14,805 nucleotides of DNA from Candidatus Sulfopaludibacter sp. SbA3 (GCA_945865705.1 CAMBEY010000039.1:1-14805); one strand, 5' to 3'. Positions 7,111 through 14,121 are shown, counted from the stretch's first letter. Notes: generated by a model not told the origin, from the sequence alone. A program made the numbers and translations.

Positions 7111-8124
7111 TTATTCCGGCTTCAGGTTGCGTTCCATCAACTCGCGCGCGGCGTCGCGCGGCGAGCGGCCTTGGTGCAGGATGGCGTGCACCTGCTCGAC
7201 AATGGGCATCTGCACATCCTGACGGCGAGCCAGCTCCAGCGTGGCGGCGGTGGCATGTACGCCTTCAATGACCATGCGCGTGGAACCGACGATCTCAGCG
7301 AGAGCTCTCCCGCGCCCCAACTCCACACCGGCCCAGTGATTGCGGCTCTGCGCTCCGGTGCAAGTAAGGACCAGGTCGCCCAATCCCGCGAGCCCGGACA
7401 GGGTCTCGCGGCGCGCGCCGCAGGCACAGGCTAGCCGCGTGATCTCTGCCAGCCCGCGCGTGATAACCGCGGCAACCGCGTTCGATCCCAGTTCCAGCCC
7501 CTCGCAGATTCCCGCCGCGATGGCCATCACGTTTTTCACCGCCGCGCCCAGCTCCACGCCGATGACATCGGTATTCGTATACAGGCGAAATGTCGCCGTC
7601 GAAAATCGCCGCTGTAGTTCCACGGCGAGGTCTTCGTCCTCCGAGGCCATCACCACCGCAGTGGGAGTGCCGCGAGCAACTTCCCGCGCAAAGGTGGGAC
7701 CAGAAAGAACGGCAATGCGTGGCATAAAGCGTGGCCTGAATACTTCACGCACCACTTCGCTCATGCGCAGCAGCGTGCCATCTTCCTGACTACCATATTC
7801 CAATCCTTTGACGGCGCTGACAAATATTTGTTGCGCTGAAACGATGAGCAGCATCTGTTCGCAGACGCGGCGCACGTGCGGCGAGGGCACGGCGATCAGC
7901 ACAATTTCCGCGCCTTGTAGAGTACCGGCAAGGTCGGCGGAGGGTGCGACGTTCGGCGGGATGGTGATGTCCGGAAGATACACTTCGTTGATTCGCGTGC
8001 GGCGCAGGCGCTCCGCGATATCGGGTTCAAAGACCCACAGATTCACGCGATCCACGTTGCGCGCCAGCGTAACGGCCAGGGCCGTGCCCCACCCTCCGGC
8101 ACCGATGATGGCCAGCGTGCTCAT
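7111..8124 (-). CDS. gpsA: NAD(P)H-dependent glycerol-3-phosphate dehydrogenase GpsA
   Basis: GpsA reduces dihydroxyacetone phosphate to sn-glycerol 3-phosphate in the cytoplasm, supplying the backbone of phospholipids. The 337-residue product has the N-terminal Rossmann motif IIGAGGWGTALA (about 6-17), the AVKGLE segment with Lys106, SGPTFAREV (141-149), the signature LGAAVKNVMAIAAGI with Lys197, and LAGLGDLVLTCTGAQSRN in the C-terminal helical domain. All are family hallmarks. An ATG at 8145 is also in frame and overlaps the cinA stop as TGATG. I prefer 8124 because it places the Rossmann motif at the usual distance from the start, with GGAG/GAG stretches upstream. It is the last gene of the minus-strand run from memo to gpsA, and translational coupling to cinA is likely. 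Confidence 0.96.
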   Translation of the reverse strand: MSTLAIIGAGGWGTALAVTLARNVDRVNLWVFEPDIAERLRRTRINEVYLPDITIPPNVAPSADLAGTLQGAEIVLIAVPSPHVRRVCEQMLLIVSAQQIFVSAVKGLEYGSQEDGTLLRMSEVVREVFRPRFMPRIAVLSGPTFAREVARGTPTAVVMASEDEDLAVELQRRFSTATFRLYTNTDVIGVELGAAVKNVMAIAAGICEGLELGSNAVAAVITRGLAEITRLACACGARRETLSGLAGLGDLVLTCTGAQSRNHWAGVELGRGRALAEIVGSTRMVIEGVHATAATLELARRQDVQMPIVEQVHAILHQGRSPRDAARELMERNLKPE

Positions 8125-8144
8125 AGTTGCTGACTCAGCTCCCA

Positions 8145-9398
8145 TCAGTCCAGGCCAGCCAAATGCCGGCGTAGCAGATCGAGTGCTGCCTGCGCGGCTT
8201 GCCAGCGAACCGGTTCACGCTCGCCGGTGAACTTCTTCATCGCAACTTTTGTGCCGTCCGGTGTGCCGTCCGGAGTTGCGAGTGCAATATAAACAAGCCC
8301 GACAGGCTTGCCCGGCAAGGCGCCATCCGGGCCGGCGATACCCGTGATGGACAATCCGTAGGTCGCGCCGAGACGAGCGCGAACCTCGTTGGCCATCTGC
8401 CGCGCCACCGGCTCGCTTACCGCGCCATGTTCTTCAATCATCACGGCGGGCACACCGAGCAGACTTTCCTTCACTGCATCCGCATAGCTTACGACGCCGC
8501 CAAGAAAGTATTTCGAGCTGCCTGCAACGGCGGTAACGCGCTCGCCGAGCAACCCGCCCGTGCAACTCTCCGCGACGGCGAGCGACTCACCGCGCGCGGC
8601 CAACAAACTTCCCGCTACGGTCTCGAGGCCCTTCCCATCATTTGAGAACACCACTGCACCAAGAGCTTTCTCCAATTGCGCGGCCAGATCATCCACGCAG
8701 GCGGTGGCCTCTGCCTCGGTGGGAGCAGTGCTCATTAGATGGACCTGTATCTCACCAAGGGTGGCCAGGATGGTGGTAACAGGATTGGTGTAGCGCGTGA
8801 AGATCGGCGCGATGATCTCTTCCGCCGCCGACTCGGTTAGCCCGGTCATGCGCAGTTGCCGACGGCGCAGATAAGCGCGCGGCAACCGCTCGCGCAGAGC
8901 AGGCAGAACCGCGTCGCTAAACATAGTCTCCATCTCACGTGGCGGGCCGGGCAGCAGGATCAGATGCTTGCCATCGTGTTCCATCCACTGGCCGGGCGCG
9001 GTGCCGCGTGTGTTGGGCAATATCGTTGCGCCTTCAATCACCATGGCTTGCCGCAGATTGATCTGAGGCATCACCATGCCGCGCGAGCGGAATCGCGCCA
9101 CCAGCCATTCGGCGATGGCGGCATCGGACTTGAGCGCGCGGCCCAGCACAGCCGCCGCACACTCCCGCGTAAGGTCGTCTGCCGTGGGCCCCAGCCCCCC
9201 GATGGTCATGACGATCCCGGATCGCTCCCAGGCCTGCGCTATGGCTTCGGTCAGGCGCGGCTGGTCATCGCCGACGACAGTCTTGCGCACCACGTTCACA
9301 CCCAGCTCGTTGAGCCGCGCGGTCAGGAAAAGAGAGTTCGTGTCGGTGCGGAAGGGCGTCAGCATTTCCGAACCGATGGCGATGATTTCGGCGTTCAT
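8145..9398 (-). CDS. cinA: CinA-family protein (NMN deamidase / competence-damage protein)
   Basis: The 417-residue product has the two-domain CinA layout. The N-terminal part is a MoaB/MogA-like (COG1058) domain with IAIGSEML (6-13), GGLGPTADDLTRE (67-79) and LLPGPPREM (148-156). The C-terminal part is a PncC-type nicotinamide-nucleotide amidohydrolase domain from about 255, with the AESCTGG active-site segment (276-282, Ser278), SYADAVKESLLGV and SITGIAGPDG. In characterised members the C-terminal domain converts NMN to nicotinic acid mononucleotide, feeding NAD recycling; the N-terminal domain has been linked to ADP-ribose pyrophosphatase activity. NMN is a product of NAD-dependent ligase, encoded in this window, though the genes are not adjacent. 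The ATG at 9398 gives the family-typical N terminus. The stop shares a base with an alternative gpsA start. Confidence 0.95.
   Translation of the reverse strand: MNAEIIAIGSEMLTPFRTDTNSLFLTARLNELGVNVVRKTVVGDDQPRLTEAIAQAWERSGIVMTIGGLGPTADDLTRECAAAVLGRALKSDAAIAEWLVARFRSRGMVMPQINLRQAMVIEGATILPNTRGTAPGQWMEHDGKHLILLPGPPREMETMFSDAVLPALRERLPRAYLRRRQLRMTGLTESAAEEIIAPIFTRYTNPVTTILATLGEIQVHLMSTAPTEAEATACVDDLAAQLEKALGAVVFSNDGKGLETVAGSLLAARGESLAVAESCTGGLLGERVTAVAGSSKYFLGGVVSYADAVKESLLGVPAVMIEEHGAVSEPVARQMANEVRARLGATYGLSITGIAGPDGALPGKPVGLVYIALATPDGTPDGTKVAMKKFTGEREPVRWQAAQAALDLLRRHLAGLD
8250..8273 (-). repeat. 12-bp perfect tandem duplication in cinA
   Basis: TGTGCCGTCCGG is repeated exactly at 8250-8261 and 8262-8273. 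It adds four codons in frame, giving TPDGTPDGT (about residues 376-383) in the C-terminal domain of CinA, a surface loop by position. It looks like a recent slippage event with no frame effect. Confidence 0.75.
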
Positions 9399-9439
9399 GG
9401 GAATTTGAGTTCGCTACTGGAAGCAGCACGCGAGAGAAT

Positions 9440-10522
9440 TTACTTCCCGGGCGTCTTCTCGATTGTCTTCTCGGGCATCGGGCGACCGCGCACATTCATG
9501 TTCAGGTGATAAACGGCTCCGGTGGTAACCAGTATCGCCGCTCCCGTGGTGAAGGCCAGTCCCACCAGCCCCGGGCCGGAGACCACCAGTTCGCACTGAC
9601 CTTGCTGATTGATGCGCAGAATTCCTTTGCGACCGGCCTGCGATGCCGCCACATACAAATTGCCGTCCACATCAAAGGCCATGCCCTGCGGGCGACCGAC
9701 TCCTTGATAAAACTTTTCCACTACGCCGGTGCGCGAAATGCGCGAGATGCAATCGAAGCTCGAAGTGGTCGGACCCGTTACGTAGAGATAGCCATCAGGA
9801 CCAAACGCCAGATGATAGGCCGAGATGCTCGGCTCCAGCGTGGCGAAGACGAAAATCTGCCGGTCGGGAGCGATCTTGAAGATGGTCCCGCTGCGGTCGC
9901 CCACGTAGAGAAACTCATCGCCATCAAACGCGATGCCCGTGGCCACGCCCATGCCCTCGGCATGGGTGGAGACTTCGCCGGACGGCGTAGCGCGATAAAT
10001 ATTGCCGTCGAAGCGGCTGGAGATGAACAGATCGCCCTTGCGATCAAAGGCCAGCCCCGTCGGGTTCATGACCTCCGAGAGAAATGCTTTCACGTTGTAG
10101 TTGGGATCAATCTTATAGATGCCCACGGGCACTTTCTGTCCGCGCGAGCCGCTGAAGGTAACAAAGATATTCCCGTCGCGGTCGATGGCGGGATTGCCCA
10201 CCGGGTGCATATTTTCGGCGATGGGTACGCCGACTTCTATGGGCACGCCATCGCTGGACTCGCGGTGGTTATTGACCACCAGGTTGCAGGAGACCGCGCC
10301 TTCCGGTATGCGTGCGATCAGCAGTCGGTCGGAGGACACCGTGAGTCCCGCATCCACGCCGTTCAAACGAACCTGCGGGGGCGGCGACCCGACCGTGGAA
10401 AAACCATGTCCGCGAATCTGCAACTCGCCGCCGCTGATGGTGGCGCGCGGAGCGATCTGCTCGATAACGGGCTTGCCGTTCAGCGATCTCCGCTGCAACA
10501 GATTGGATATGATATTTCCCAT
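9440..10522 (-). CDS. IPT/TIG domain plus NHL/SMP-30-like beta-propeller protein
   Basis: The 360-residue product has an N-terminal IPT/TIG-type immunoglobulin-like fold (about 17-97, with PVIEQIAP, GGELQIRGHGF and VRLNGVDA). A beta-propeller of NHL/SMP-30/gluconolactonase type follows (about 105-345); its blades show repeated cores such as DRDGNIFVTF, DRKGDLFISS, DGDEFLYVGD, GPDGYLYVTG and DVDGNLYVAA. I infer a binding or scaffold role; the metal ligands needed for lactonase activity cannot be checked by eye. No signal peptide is visible, although many relatives are exported. An in-frame TGA lies four to six bases before the ATG at 10522, so the start cannot be further upstream. The gene sits between yacG and cinA on the same strand, 41 bases from cinA, with a possible own promoter. 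This architecture is familiar from acidobacterial genomes, to my recollection. Confidence 0.85.
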   Translation of the reverse strand: MGNIISNLLQRRSLNGKPVIEQIAPRATISGGELQIRGHGFSTVGSPPPQVRLNGVDAGLTVSSDRLLIARIPEGAVSCNLVVNNHRESSDGVPIEVGVPIAENMHPVGNPAIDRDGNIFVTFSGSRGQKVPVGIYKIDPNYNVKAFLSEVMNPTGLAFDRKGDLFISSRFDGNIYRATPSGEVSTHAEGMGVATGIAFDGDEFLYVGDRSGTIFKIAPDRQIFVFATLEPSISAYHLAFGPDGYLYVTGPTTSSFDCISRISRTGVVEKFYQGVGRPQGMAFDVDGNLYVAASQAGRKGILRINQQGQCELVVSGPGLVGLAFTTGAAILVTTGAVYHLNMNVRGRPMPEKTIEKTPGK

Positions 10523-10582
10523 AATTCAAATTACCAACGACACCGACCAGAACCATTGCTGCGTCAATCTATCTCGATTTTC

Positions 10583-10588
10583 AGTATA
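10583..10588 (-). promoter_or_regulatory. possible -10 box for the IPT/NHL gene
   Basis: TATACT on the minus strand (one mismatch from consensus) lies 60 bases before the ATG at 10522, within the 130-base gap after yacG. The -35 region holds only a weak match (TGGAAT, 18 bases upstream). It suggests the IPT/NHL-cinA-gpsA part can be transcribed separately. Confidence 0.4.
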
Positions 10589-10652
10589 TGGCCGAACGTG
10601 CCGGAAATTCCAGTCGCAATCCCGGTGGGCGGCGACTGAACGGCTATCGGCG

Positions 10653-10880
10653 CTACGTTTCATCTTCTGATAAATCAGGATCGGCCATATCATCGGCCAT
10701 ATCAGGGATATCATCTTCCGCTGTGATGGGGACGGCCACGCGATAGGATTCGCTGGCCCAGTTACCCAAGTCGCGCTCACGGCAGCGATCACCGCAGAAT
10801 GGATAGTCGGGATTAGCTGGGCTGGTCGGCGCACCGCAGATACGGCATGTGGTCAACTGCAGATTCTTCTGTTTCGCCAT
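10653..10880 (-). CDS. yacG: YacG-family zinc-binding protein, probable DNA gyrase inhibitor
   Basis: YacG proteins are small zinc-binding proteins; the E. coli member binds GyrB and inhibits gyrase. The 75-residue product shows the family pattern C12-x2-C15, C29-x3-C33, followed by the diagnostic RERDLGNWASESYRV (34-48). The acidic tail (about 53-75, with DDMADPD) has a short internal repeat (MADDMAD). An in-frame GTG at 10901 is possible, but GAGGA at 10887-10891 sits six bases before the ATG at 10880 and decides for that start. It follows the memo-like gene by 36 bases and is likely in the same transcript. In many genomes yacG sits near coaE and pilin genes; that context is absent here. 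Confidence 0.92.
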   Translation of the reverse strand: MAKQKNLQLTTCRICGAPTSPANPDYPFCGDRCRERDLGNWASESYRVAVPITAEDDIPDMADDMADPDLSEDET

Positions 10881-10886
10881 CTTGCG

Positions 10887-10891
10887 TCCTC
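10887..10891 (-). promoter_or_regulatory. ribosome-binding site of yacG
   Basis: GAGGA on the minus strand, six bases before the ATG at 10880. It lies inside the extension that the GTG at 10901 would create, so it argues for the shorter product. Confidence 0.65.
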
Positions 10892-10916
10892 GGCCGCTCA
10901 CCTTCGGCAGGCATCC

Positions 10917-11789
10917 TTAAAAAACAATCGCGGAGTAGCCCACGGCCATCCGAAAGACCGGTTCGGGCGCCACGTCGAAGCTGGTGCGGTAATCCAGCAT
11001 GACTCCGTGTTGGGAGCCGAGTCGCGCGGCGGCGGCCACAGTGGCGGCCAGCGCACCCGCTCCGCAGGCATTCTGATGCTGGCGCGCTTCGTTGACGATC
11101 TGCTCCGCCTTCATATCAACCGCCAGATCGATGATCCGCTCATCGTTGCCGCGCATCCACTGGCGGGCGCGTTCGCCCTCGCCCTTGGGGCTGAACTGAT
11201 AGGGCTCACCGTAGTGCGTCAGATCCGTGGAGCCGATCACAACCGTCTCACGGCCTAACTTCTTCAGCACATCGCCAACGCGCTGGCCGATCTCCACGGC
11301 CTGCATATCCGGGCTTACCGAGATGGGCACCACGCTGGCCCGCGGGAACCAGTGCCGGATGAACGGCAACTGGACTTCTATCGCGTGCTCGCCAGCATGC
11401 GCTTGGGGATCATCGGCCAACAATCGCGACGCCGCATCAAGTGTCGTCGCCTCCAGTATACGGGCGGCCAAGTCTTCATCCACCGGCACCGGCCCCAGTG
11501 GCGTTGCCCACTCGCCGCGCGCATACACCGCGTTGCGTCCAGCCCGGCGATGAATTGCGCCGAAGATGACGAACGTCTCGACAGGCTGCTTTCGCTGGAT
11601 GGCGCCCCGCTGAATCGCGCCAAAGACCTGCGCGGCGACCGCGCCGGAATATTCCCAGCCCGCGTGCGGGACTACTCCCGCAACGATGTGCGCCGGTTCC
11701 ACCGGCGGAATGAAGTCTCGCAGAAACCGTTCCGCCGCACCGGCGCAATCTCCGGCATAGAACTCCGCGGCCGCTGGCTGTCGGGTCAT
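10917..11789 (-). CDS. MEMO1 family protein (AmmeMemoRadiSam system protein B type)
   Basis: MEMO-family proteins share the fold of class III extradiol dioxygenases; the biochemical role of bacterial members is not settled. The 290-residue product has the family motifs VVPHAGWEYSG (His42), FGAIHRR (His80), GEHAIEVQLPF (Glu134, His135), GSTDLTHYG (Asp189, His192) and ACGAGA (Cys242). His42, His80 and Cys242 correspond to the metal-ligand positions described for human MEMO1. The ATG at 11789 matches the usual N terminus (MTRQPAAAEFY). A longer frame to 11876 exists, but its added residues look non-coding. Bacterial members are often beside an AMMECR1-like gene and a radical-SAM gene; neither is in this window. 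A short duplication (GAIQRGAIQRK, 58-68) precedes the His80 segment. It heads the minus-strand run ending with gpsA. Confidence 0.92.
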   Translation of the reverse strand: MTRQPAAAEFYAGDCAGAAERFLRDFIPPVEPAHIVAGVVPHAGWEYSGAVAAQVFGAIQRGAIQRKQPVETFVIFGAIHRRAGRNAVYARGEWATPLGPVPVDEDLAARILEATTLDAASRLLADDPQAHAGEHAIEVQLPFIRHWFPRASVVPISVSPDMQAVEIGQRVGDVLKKLGRETVVIGSTDLTHYGEPYQFSPKGEGERARQWMRGNDERIIDLAVDMKAEQIVNEARQHQNACGAGALAATVAAAARLGSQHGVMLDYRTSFDVAPEPVFRMAVGYSAIVF

Positions 11790-11813
11790 GAGGCTCTCTA
11801 CTCCCTGTACAAT

Positions 11814-11819
11814 TTTATA
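11814..11819 (-). promoter_or_regulatory. possible -10 box for the memo-like operon
   Basis: TATAAA on the minus strand, inside GGGTATAAAATTG, lies about 25 bases before the ATG at 11789. The predicted leader would be about 17 bases and contain GGGAG. The -35 region has no good match. Confidence 0.4.
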
Positions 11820-11890
11820 CCCGTGCGGGAGTGACGGAGGTCTCTGTTTGCGGGAGTTGCGCTGAGGCGAACGCACCCCAACGCCAAGAA

Positions 11891-11909
11891 GCCGGGCAGC
11901 TACCCCGGC
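11891..11909 (-). terminator. possible terminator after ssb
   Basis: Read on the minus strand, GCCGGG (11909-11904) and CCCGGC (11896-11891) form a perfect 6-bp GC stem with a 7-base loop, followed by TTCTTGG. It begins 34 bases after the ssb stop and precedes the memo-like promoter. The T tract is short, so termination may be weak. Confidence 0.45.
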
Positions 11910-11942
11910 CTCTCGATGAGTGCGTGATTATTGAAAGTTGTC

Positions 11943-12446
11943 TTAGAAAGGAATGTCGTCGTCGGTGATCTGCGAGTGCGTCTCGCCACCGCCCCCACCG
12001 CCAAAGCTGTCGTCATCCGCCGGCGACTCCTGCGAACGCGGACGCCCGGCGCCCGCCGCCCGCTGCGACTGCGACGACTGGGACGATCCGCCGCCGGAGG
12101 ACTCGCCGTCGCCGCGGCGACCCAGCATCTGCACGTTGTCCGCGACAATGTCGATCGCGGTGCGCTTGTTGCCCTGCTTATCTTCCCAACTGTGCGACTG
12201 GATGCGCCCTTCGACGTAAGCCTGCCCGCCCTTCTTCATGTATTGCGCGCAGATCTCGCCGGTCTTCCCCCAGGCGACAATGTTGTGCCACTCGGTCTCT
12301 TCCTTCAGTTCTCCGGTCTTGTCCTTATAGGCGCGCGTGGTGGCCAACGAGAACTTCGCCACCGACTGGCCCGAAGGCAGATAGGTCAACTCAGGATCGC
12401 GCCCAAGATTGCCCACCAGAATCACCTTGTTCACACCACGCGCCAT
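11943..12446 (-). CDS. ssb: single-stranded DNA-binding protein SSB
   Basis: SSB coats single-stranded DNA during replication, repair and recombination, and recruits partner proteins through its C-terminal tip. The 167-residue product starts with NKVILVGNLGRDPELTYLPSG (6-26), has FSLATTRAYKD and TEWHNIVAWGK in the OB fold (to about 108), then a Gly/Ser/Gln-rich disordered linker containing a run of six glycines, and ends in the canonical acidic tip DDDIPF. Length and layout are standard. The ATG at 12446 has GGAG seven bases upstream, fused to a G8 run. It has its own leader of about 50 bases and a strong -10 box. rpsF and rpsR, frequent neighbours of ssb, are absent. Confidence 0.97.
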   Translation of the reverse strand: MARGVNKVILVGNLGRDPELTYLPSGQSVAKFSLATTRAYKDKTGELKEETEWHNIVAWGKTGEICAQYMKKGGQAYVEGRIQSHSWEDKQGNKRTAIDIVADNVQMLGRRGDGESSGGGSSQSSQSQRAAGAGRPRSQESPADDDSFGGGGGGETHSQITDDDIPF

Positions 12447-12453
12447 AGAAACA

Positions 12454-12463
12454 CTCCCCCCCC
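12454..12463 (-). promoter_or_regulatory. ssb ribosome-binding site with G8 tract
   Basis: On the minus strand eight Gs (12463-12456) run straight into AG, so the Shine-Dalgarno GGAG is the end of a homopolymer. The GGAG core ends seven bases before the ATG. A change in tract length would leave the SD-ATG distance unchanged but could alter leader structure. Confidence 0.7.
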
Positions 12464-12483
12464 AACAAAAAAGAAGTTACGTT

Positions 12484-12497
12484 CGGCAAGACTGCCG
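12484..12497 (-). promoter_or_regulatory. short hairpin at the 5' end of the ssb leader
   Basis: CGGCA (12497-12493) and TGCCG (12488-12484) form a perfect 5-bp stem with a 4-base loop. With the -10 box at 12509-12504 the transcript would begin about here, so the hairpin would sit at the very 5' end of the ssb mRNA. A T6 run lies about 11 bases beyond it, too far for a standard terminator. Confidence 0.4.
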
Positions 12498-12503
12498 CGC
12501 CCG

Positions 12504-12509
12504 ATTATA
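12504..12509 (-). promoter_or_regulatory. ssb promoter, perfect -10 box
   Basis: TATAAT on the minus strand lies 57 bases before the ssb ATG. No TTGACA-like hexamer is found at 16-18 bases; TGGCCC at 18 is the nearest. The predicted start is near 12497. Confidence 0.6.
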
Positions 12510-12554
12510 ACCGGATTGGGTGAGCTTGGGCCAGCGTTACAAATGCCGATTCGT

Positions 12555-12574
12555 CCCGAGCAGGCCCGAGCAGG
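12555..12574. repeat. 10-bp perfect tandem repeat upstream of ssb
   Basis: CCCGAGCAGG occurs twice in tandem (12555-12564, 12565-12574) in the gap between the hydrolase stop and the ssb promoter, about 45 bases upstream of the -10 box. It may be a duplicated protein-binding site or chance slippage. The rest of this gap (12447-12656) shows no gene. Confidence 0.6.
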
Positions 12575-12656
12575 CGCAAAGAGCTTTTGCTCGCACGCGC
12601 TTGTTTCCAGCCACCGCAACAATCGTGGCTACCATCCTCCAACCCCGTGATCGCCT

Positions 12657-14060
12657 TTACTTTTCCTGTAGCCACTTCAGCGCGGTGATCATTGCGCTGG
12701 CCAACTGCTTGGGGCGTTCCACGTGTGCGTAGTGGGTAATCGGCAGGTCGAACAGCGCGACGCGGATGGGCACTCCGGGGTTGCGCTTGCGGAATTCGTT
12801 GGCGATCTCGGCTTCGCTCGGAATACCGTTCTCGATACGCGCGTGCCCGTCGAGCTTGCCCACTAGCCAGATCATTTTCTTGTATCCGGTCATGGGCGCG
12901 CGGTTGGTCATGAACAGGTCGCTGATCACCTCCTGCGCGTTCAGCGATGAGTTGTTGGTGCGAAGCGCTGCGCGAATCTCGATGGCGGTCTGCTCGAGCA
13001 ACACATCCGCGCCGGAGTGCTCCACGTCCTGCAACTTCTGCTTGAAGACGGGGCGGCGGCGCTCCTCTTGCCGGAACCAGCAAGTAGCCACTTCCAACTT
13101 GTCCTTTCCCTTGCAGGGATTCAGCGGGCCGATATAAACGCTCTCGTAGGCATACTCGCCGGGGCTGCGCGCGCGCAGCGTCTGTACCGGAGCGTATTGA
13201 GAGTAGCGGCGCAGGTTGCTCTCGCGATGCTCCTCCGGGGTCGAGAGAATTTTGTCCAGCGCCGAGGGTCCGCCGCTGCCCCAGCCGAGGAACTGGCCGT
13301 TCATGCGCGACTGCAGCGGCGTGTCCATCAGCAGGAAGGGAATCTCGCCGCCGGTCGAATGCCCCACCACCACGAGAGGCCCGGTGGTGGTCTTCTCGAT
13401 GATCTGCCGCACGCCGTCGACGACCACGCGAAACGTATAGACCGCATTGCGCACGCGCGCATCCTGCGCGGTCAGCTCACGGTCCAGCAGATACGCCGGA
13501 ATGCGTTCGGCGTAGGAGTTATCCGTCCAGCCGCCGTGTTTGTAATTGCCGGGAATGGTCAGCAGCAGCACCGGCACTTTCTGCGCGAGGTACTGGCCGA
13601 GGCCGGGGTTATTGAAGAAGTCGACGTAGAACTCGTACCAGTTAGACGAGCCGCCATGAATGATGACCATCGTGGGCAGGCCCGGCGTTGCTTGATTCGG
13701 CGTGAGCAGCAGGCCGCCGATGTCCCAGTCCATGCCATACACTTTGTAGCGATGCTCGATCCACTTGGCGCGATAGCCGAGCTTGGCGGCGGGAATCGCT
13801 TCCAGCTTGCGCGGGTCGAATGCTCCGCCGGGCGCGGCTGTCGCCAGAGCCTTTACACTACCGCCGCCGTCAGGCAGATCGAATCCCTGCTGGTTGAACA
13901 CGGCTTCCGGCACGGCGGTGAAGACGGTGCCGGTGCGATAGAGCGCGAGCAGGTCGTCTTCAGGCGCGGCGCGCAATGACGCGATTAGGCCAGCAAAAAC
14001 GGCGAGAAAAAGCAGCGCGCGGCGCAGCTTGGTGGTGACGAATCGTCTTGTGGAATTCAT
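12657..14060 (-). CDS. exported alpha/beta-hydrolase, substrate unknown
   Basis: The 467-residue product has a signal peptide or N-terminal anchor (RR-containing n-region, hydrophobic 14-29, then SLRAAPEDD). It carries an alpha/beta-hydrolase core: VIIHGGSSNW (132-141, oxyanion-hole HGG), the nucleophile elbow GHSTGG (233-238, Ser235), a late acidic segment WLVGKLDGHARIE (398-410, Asp404 the candidate acid) and a C-terminal ITHYAHVERPKQ (441-452, His443 or His446 the candidate base). Residues about 265-395 form a large helical insertion, probably a lid. Esterase or peptidase activity is plausible; nothing in the sequence fixes the substrate. The ATG at 14060 has AGGAGG six bases upstream (14067-14072), the strongest ribosome-binding site in the window. 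The upstream gap of 63 bases from the GNAT gene holds the palindrome CTTGCGCAAG. Confidence 0.9.
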   Translation of the reverse strand: MNSTRRFVTTKLRRALLFLAVFAGLIASLRAAPEDDLLALYRTGTVFTAVPEAVFNQQGFDLPDGGGSVKALATAAPGGAFDPRKLEAIPAAKLGYRAKWIEHRYKVYGMDWDIGGLLLTPNQATPGLPTMVIIHGGSSNWYEFYVDFFNNPGLGQYLAQKVPVLLLTIPGNYKHGGWTDNSYAERIPAYLLDRELTAQDARVRNAVYTFRVVVDGVRQIIEKTTTGPLVVVGHSTGGEIPFLLMDTPLQSRMNGQFLGWGSGGPSALDKILSTPEEHRESNLRRYSQYAPVQTLRARSPGEYAYESVYIGPLNPCKGKDKLEVATCWFRQEERRRPVFKQKLQDVEHSGADVLLEQTAIEIRAALRTNNSSLNAQEVISDLFMTNRAPMTGYKKMIWLVGKLDGHARIENGIPSEAEIANEFRKRNPGVPIRVALFDLPITHYAHVERPKQLASAMITALKWLQEK

Positions 14061-14085
14061 GTGAATCCTCCTGCCGGAAAAGTTC

Positions 14086-14095
14086 CTTGCGCAAG
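14086..14095. promoter_or_regulatory. perfect 10-bp palindrome upstream of the hydrolase gene
   Basis: CTTGCGCAAG is its own reverse complement and lies 26 bases before the hydrolase ATG, just upstream of the AGGAGG site. It could be a small operator, but 10-bp palindromes also arise by chance. Confidence 0.35.
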
Positions 14096-14121
14096 CATTA
14101 CCTGAATCACTGCTGGTCTTT

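Noticed and set aside
9506..10639. 377-codon plus-strand frame opposite the IPT/NHL gene
   Set aside because: The minus-strand product has recognisable repeated propeller blades; the plus-strand one has no domain and biased composition.
12609..12630. Hairpin AGCCAC/GTGGCT after the hydrolase stop
   Set aside because: The 6-bp stem has a 10-base loop and is followed on the minus strand by GGAAACAAG, not Ts, so it is not called a terminator.
11931..12650. 239-codon plus-strand frame opposite ssb
   Set aside because: It covers ssb antisense and has low-complexity Arg/Leu content; SSB is certain.
13017..13979. 320-codon plus-strand frame opposite the hydrolase
   Set aside because: Its frame is a codon-bias shadow of the minus-strand hydrolase, which has clear motifs, a signal peptide and a strong ribosome-binding site. 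The shadow protein is Arg/His/Gln-rich with no recognisable domain.
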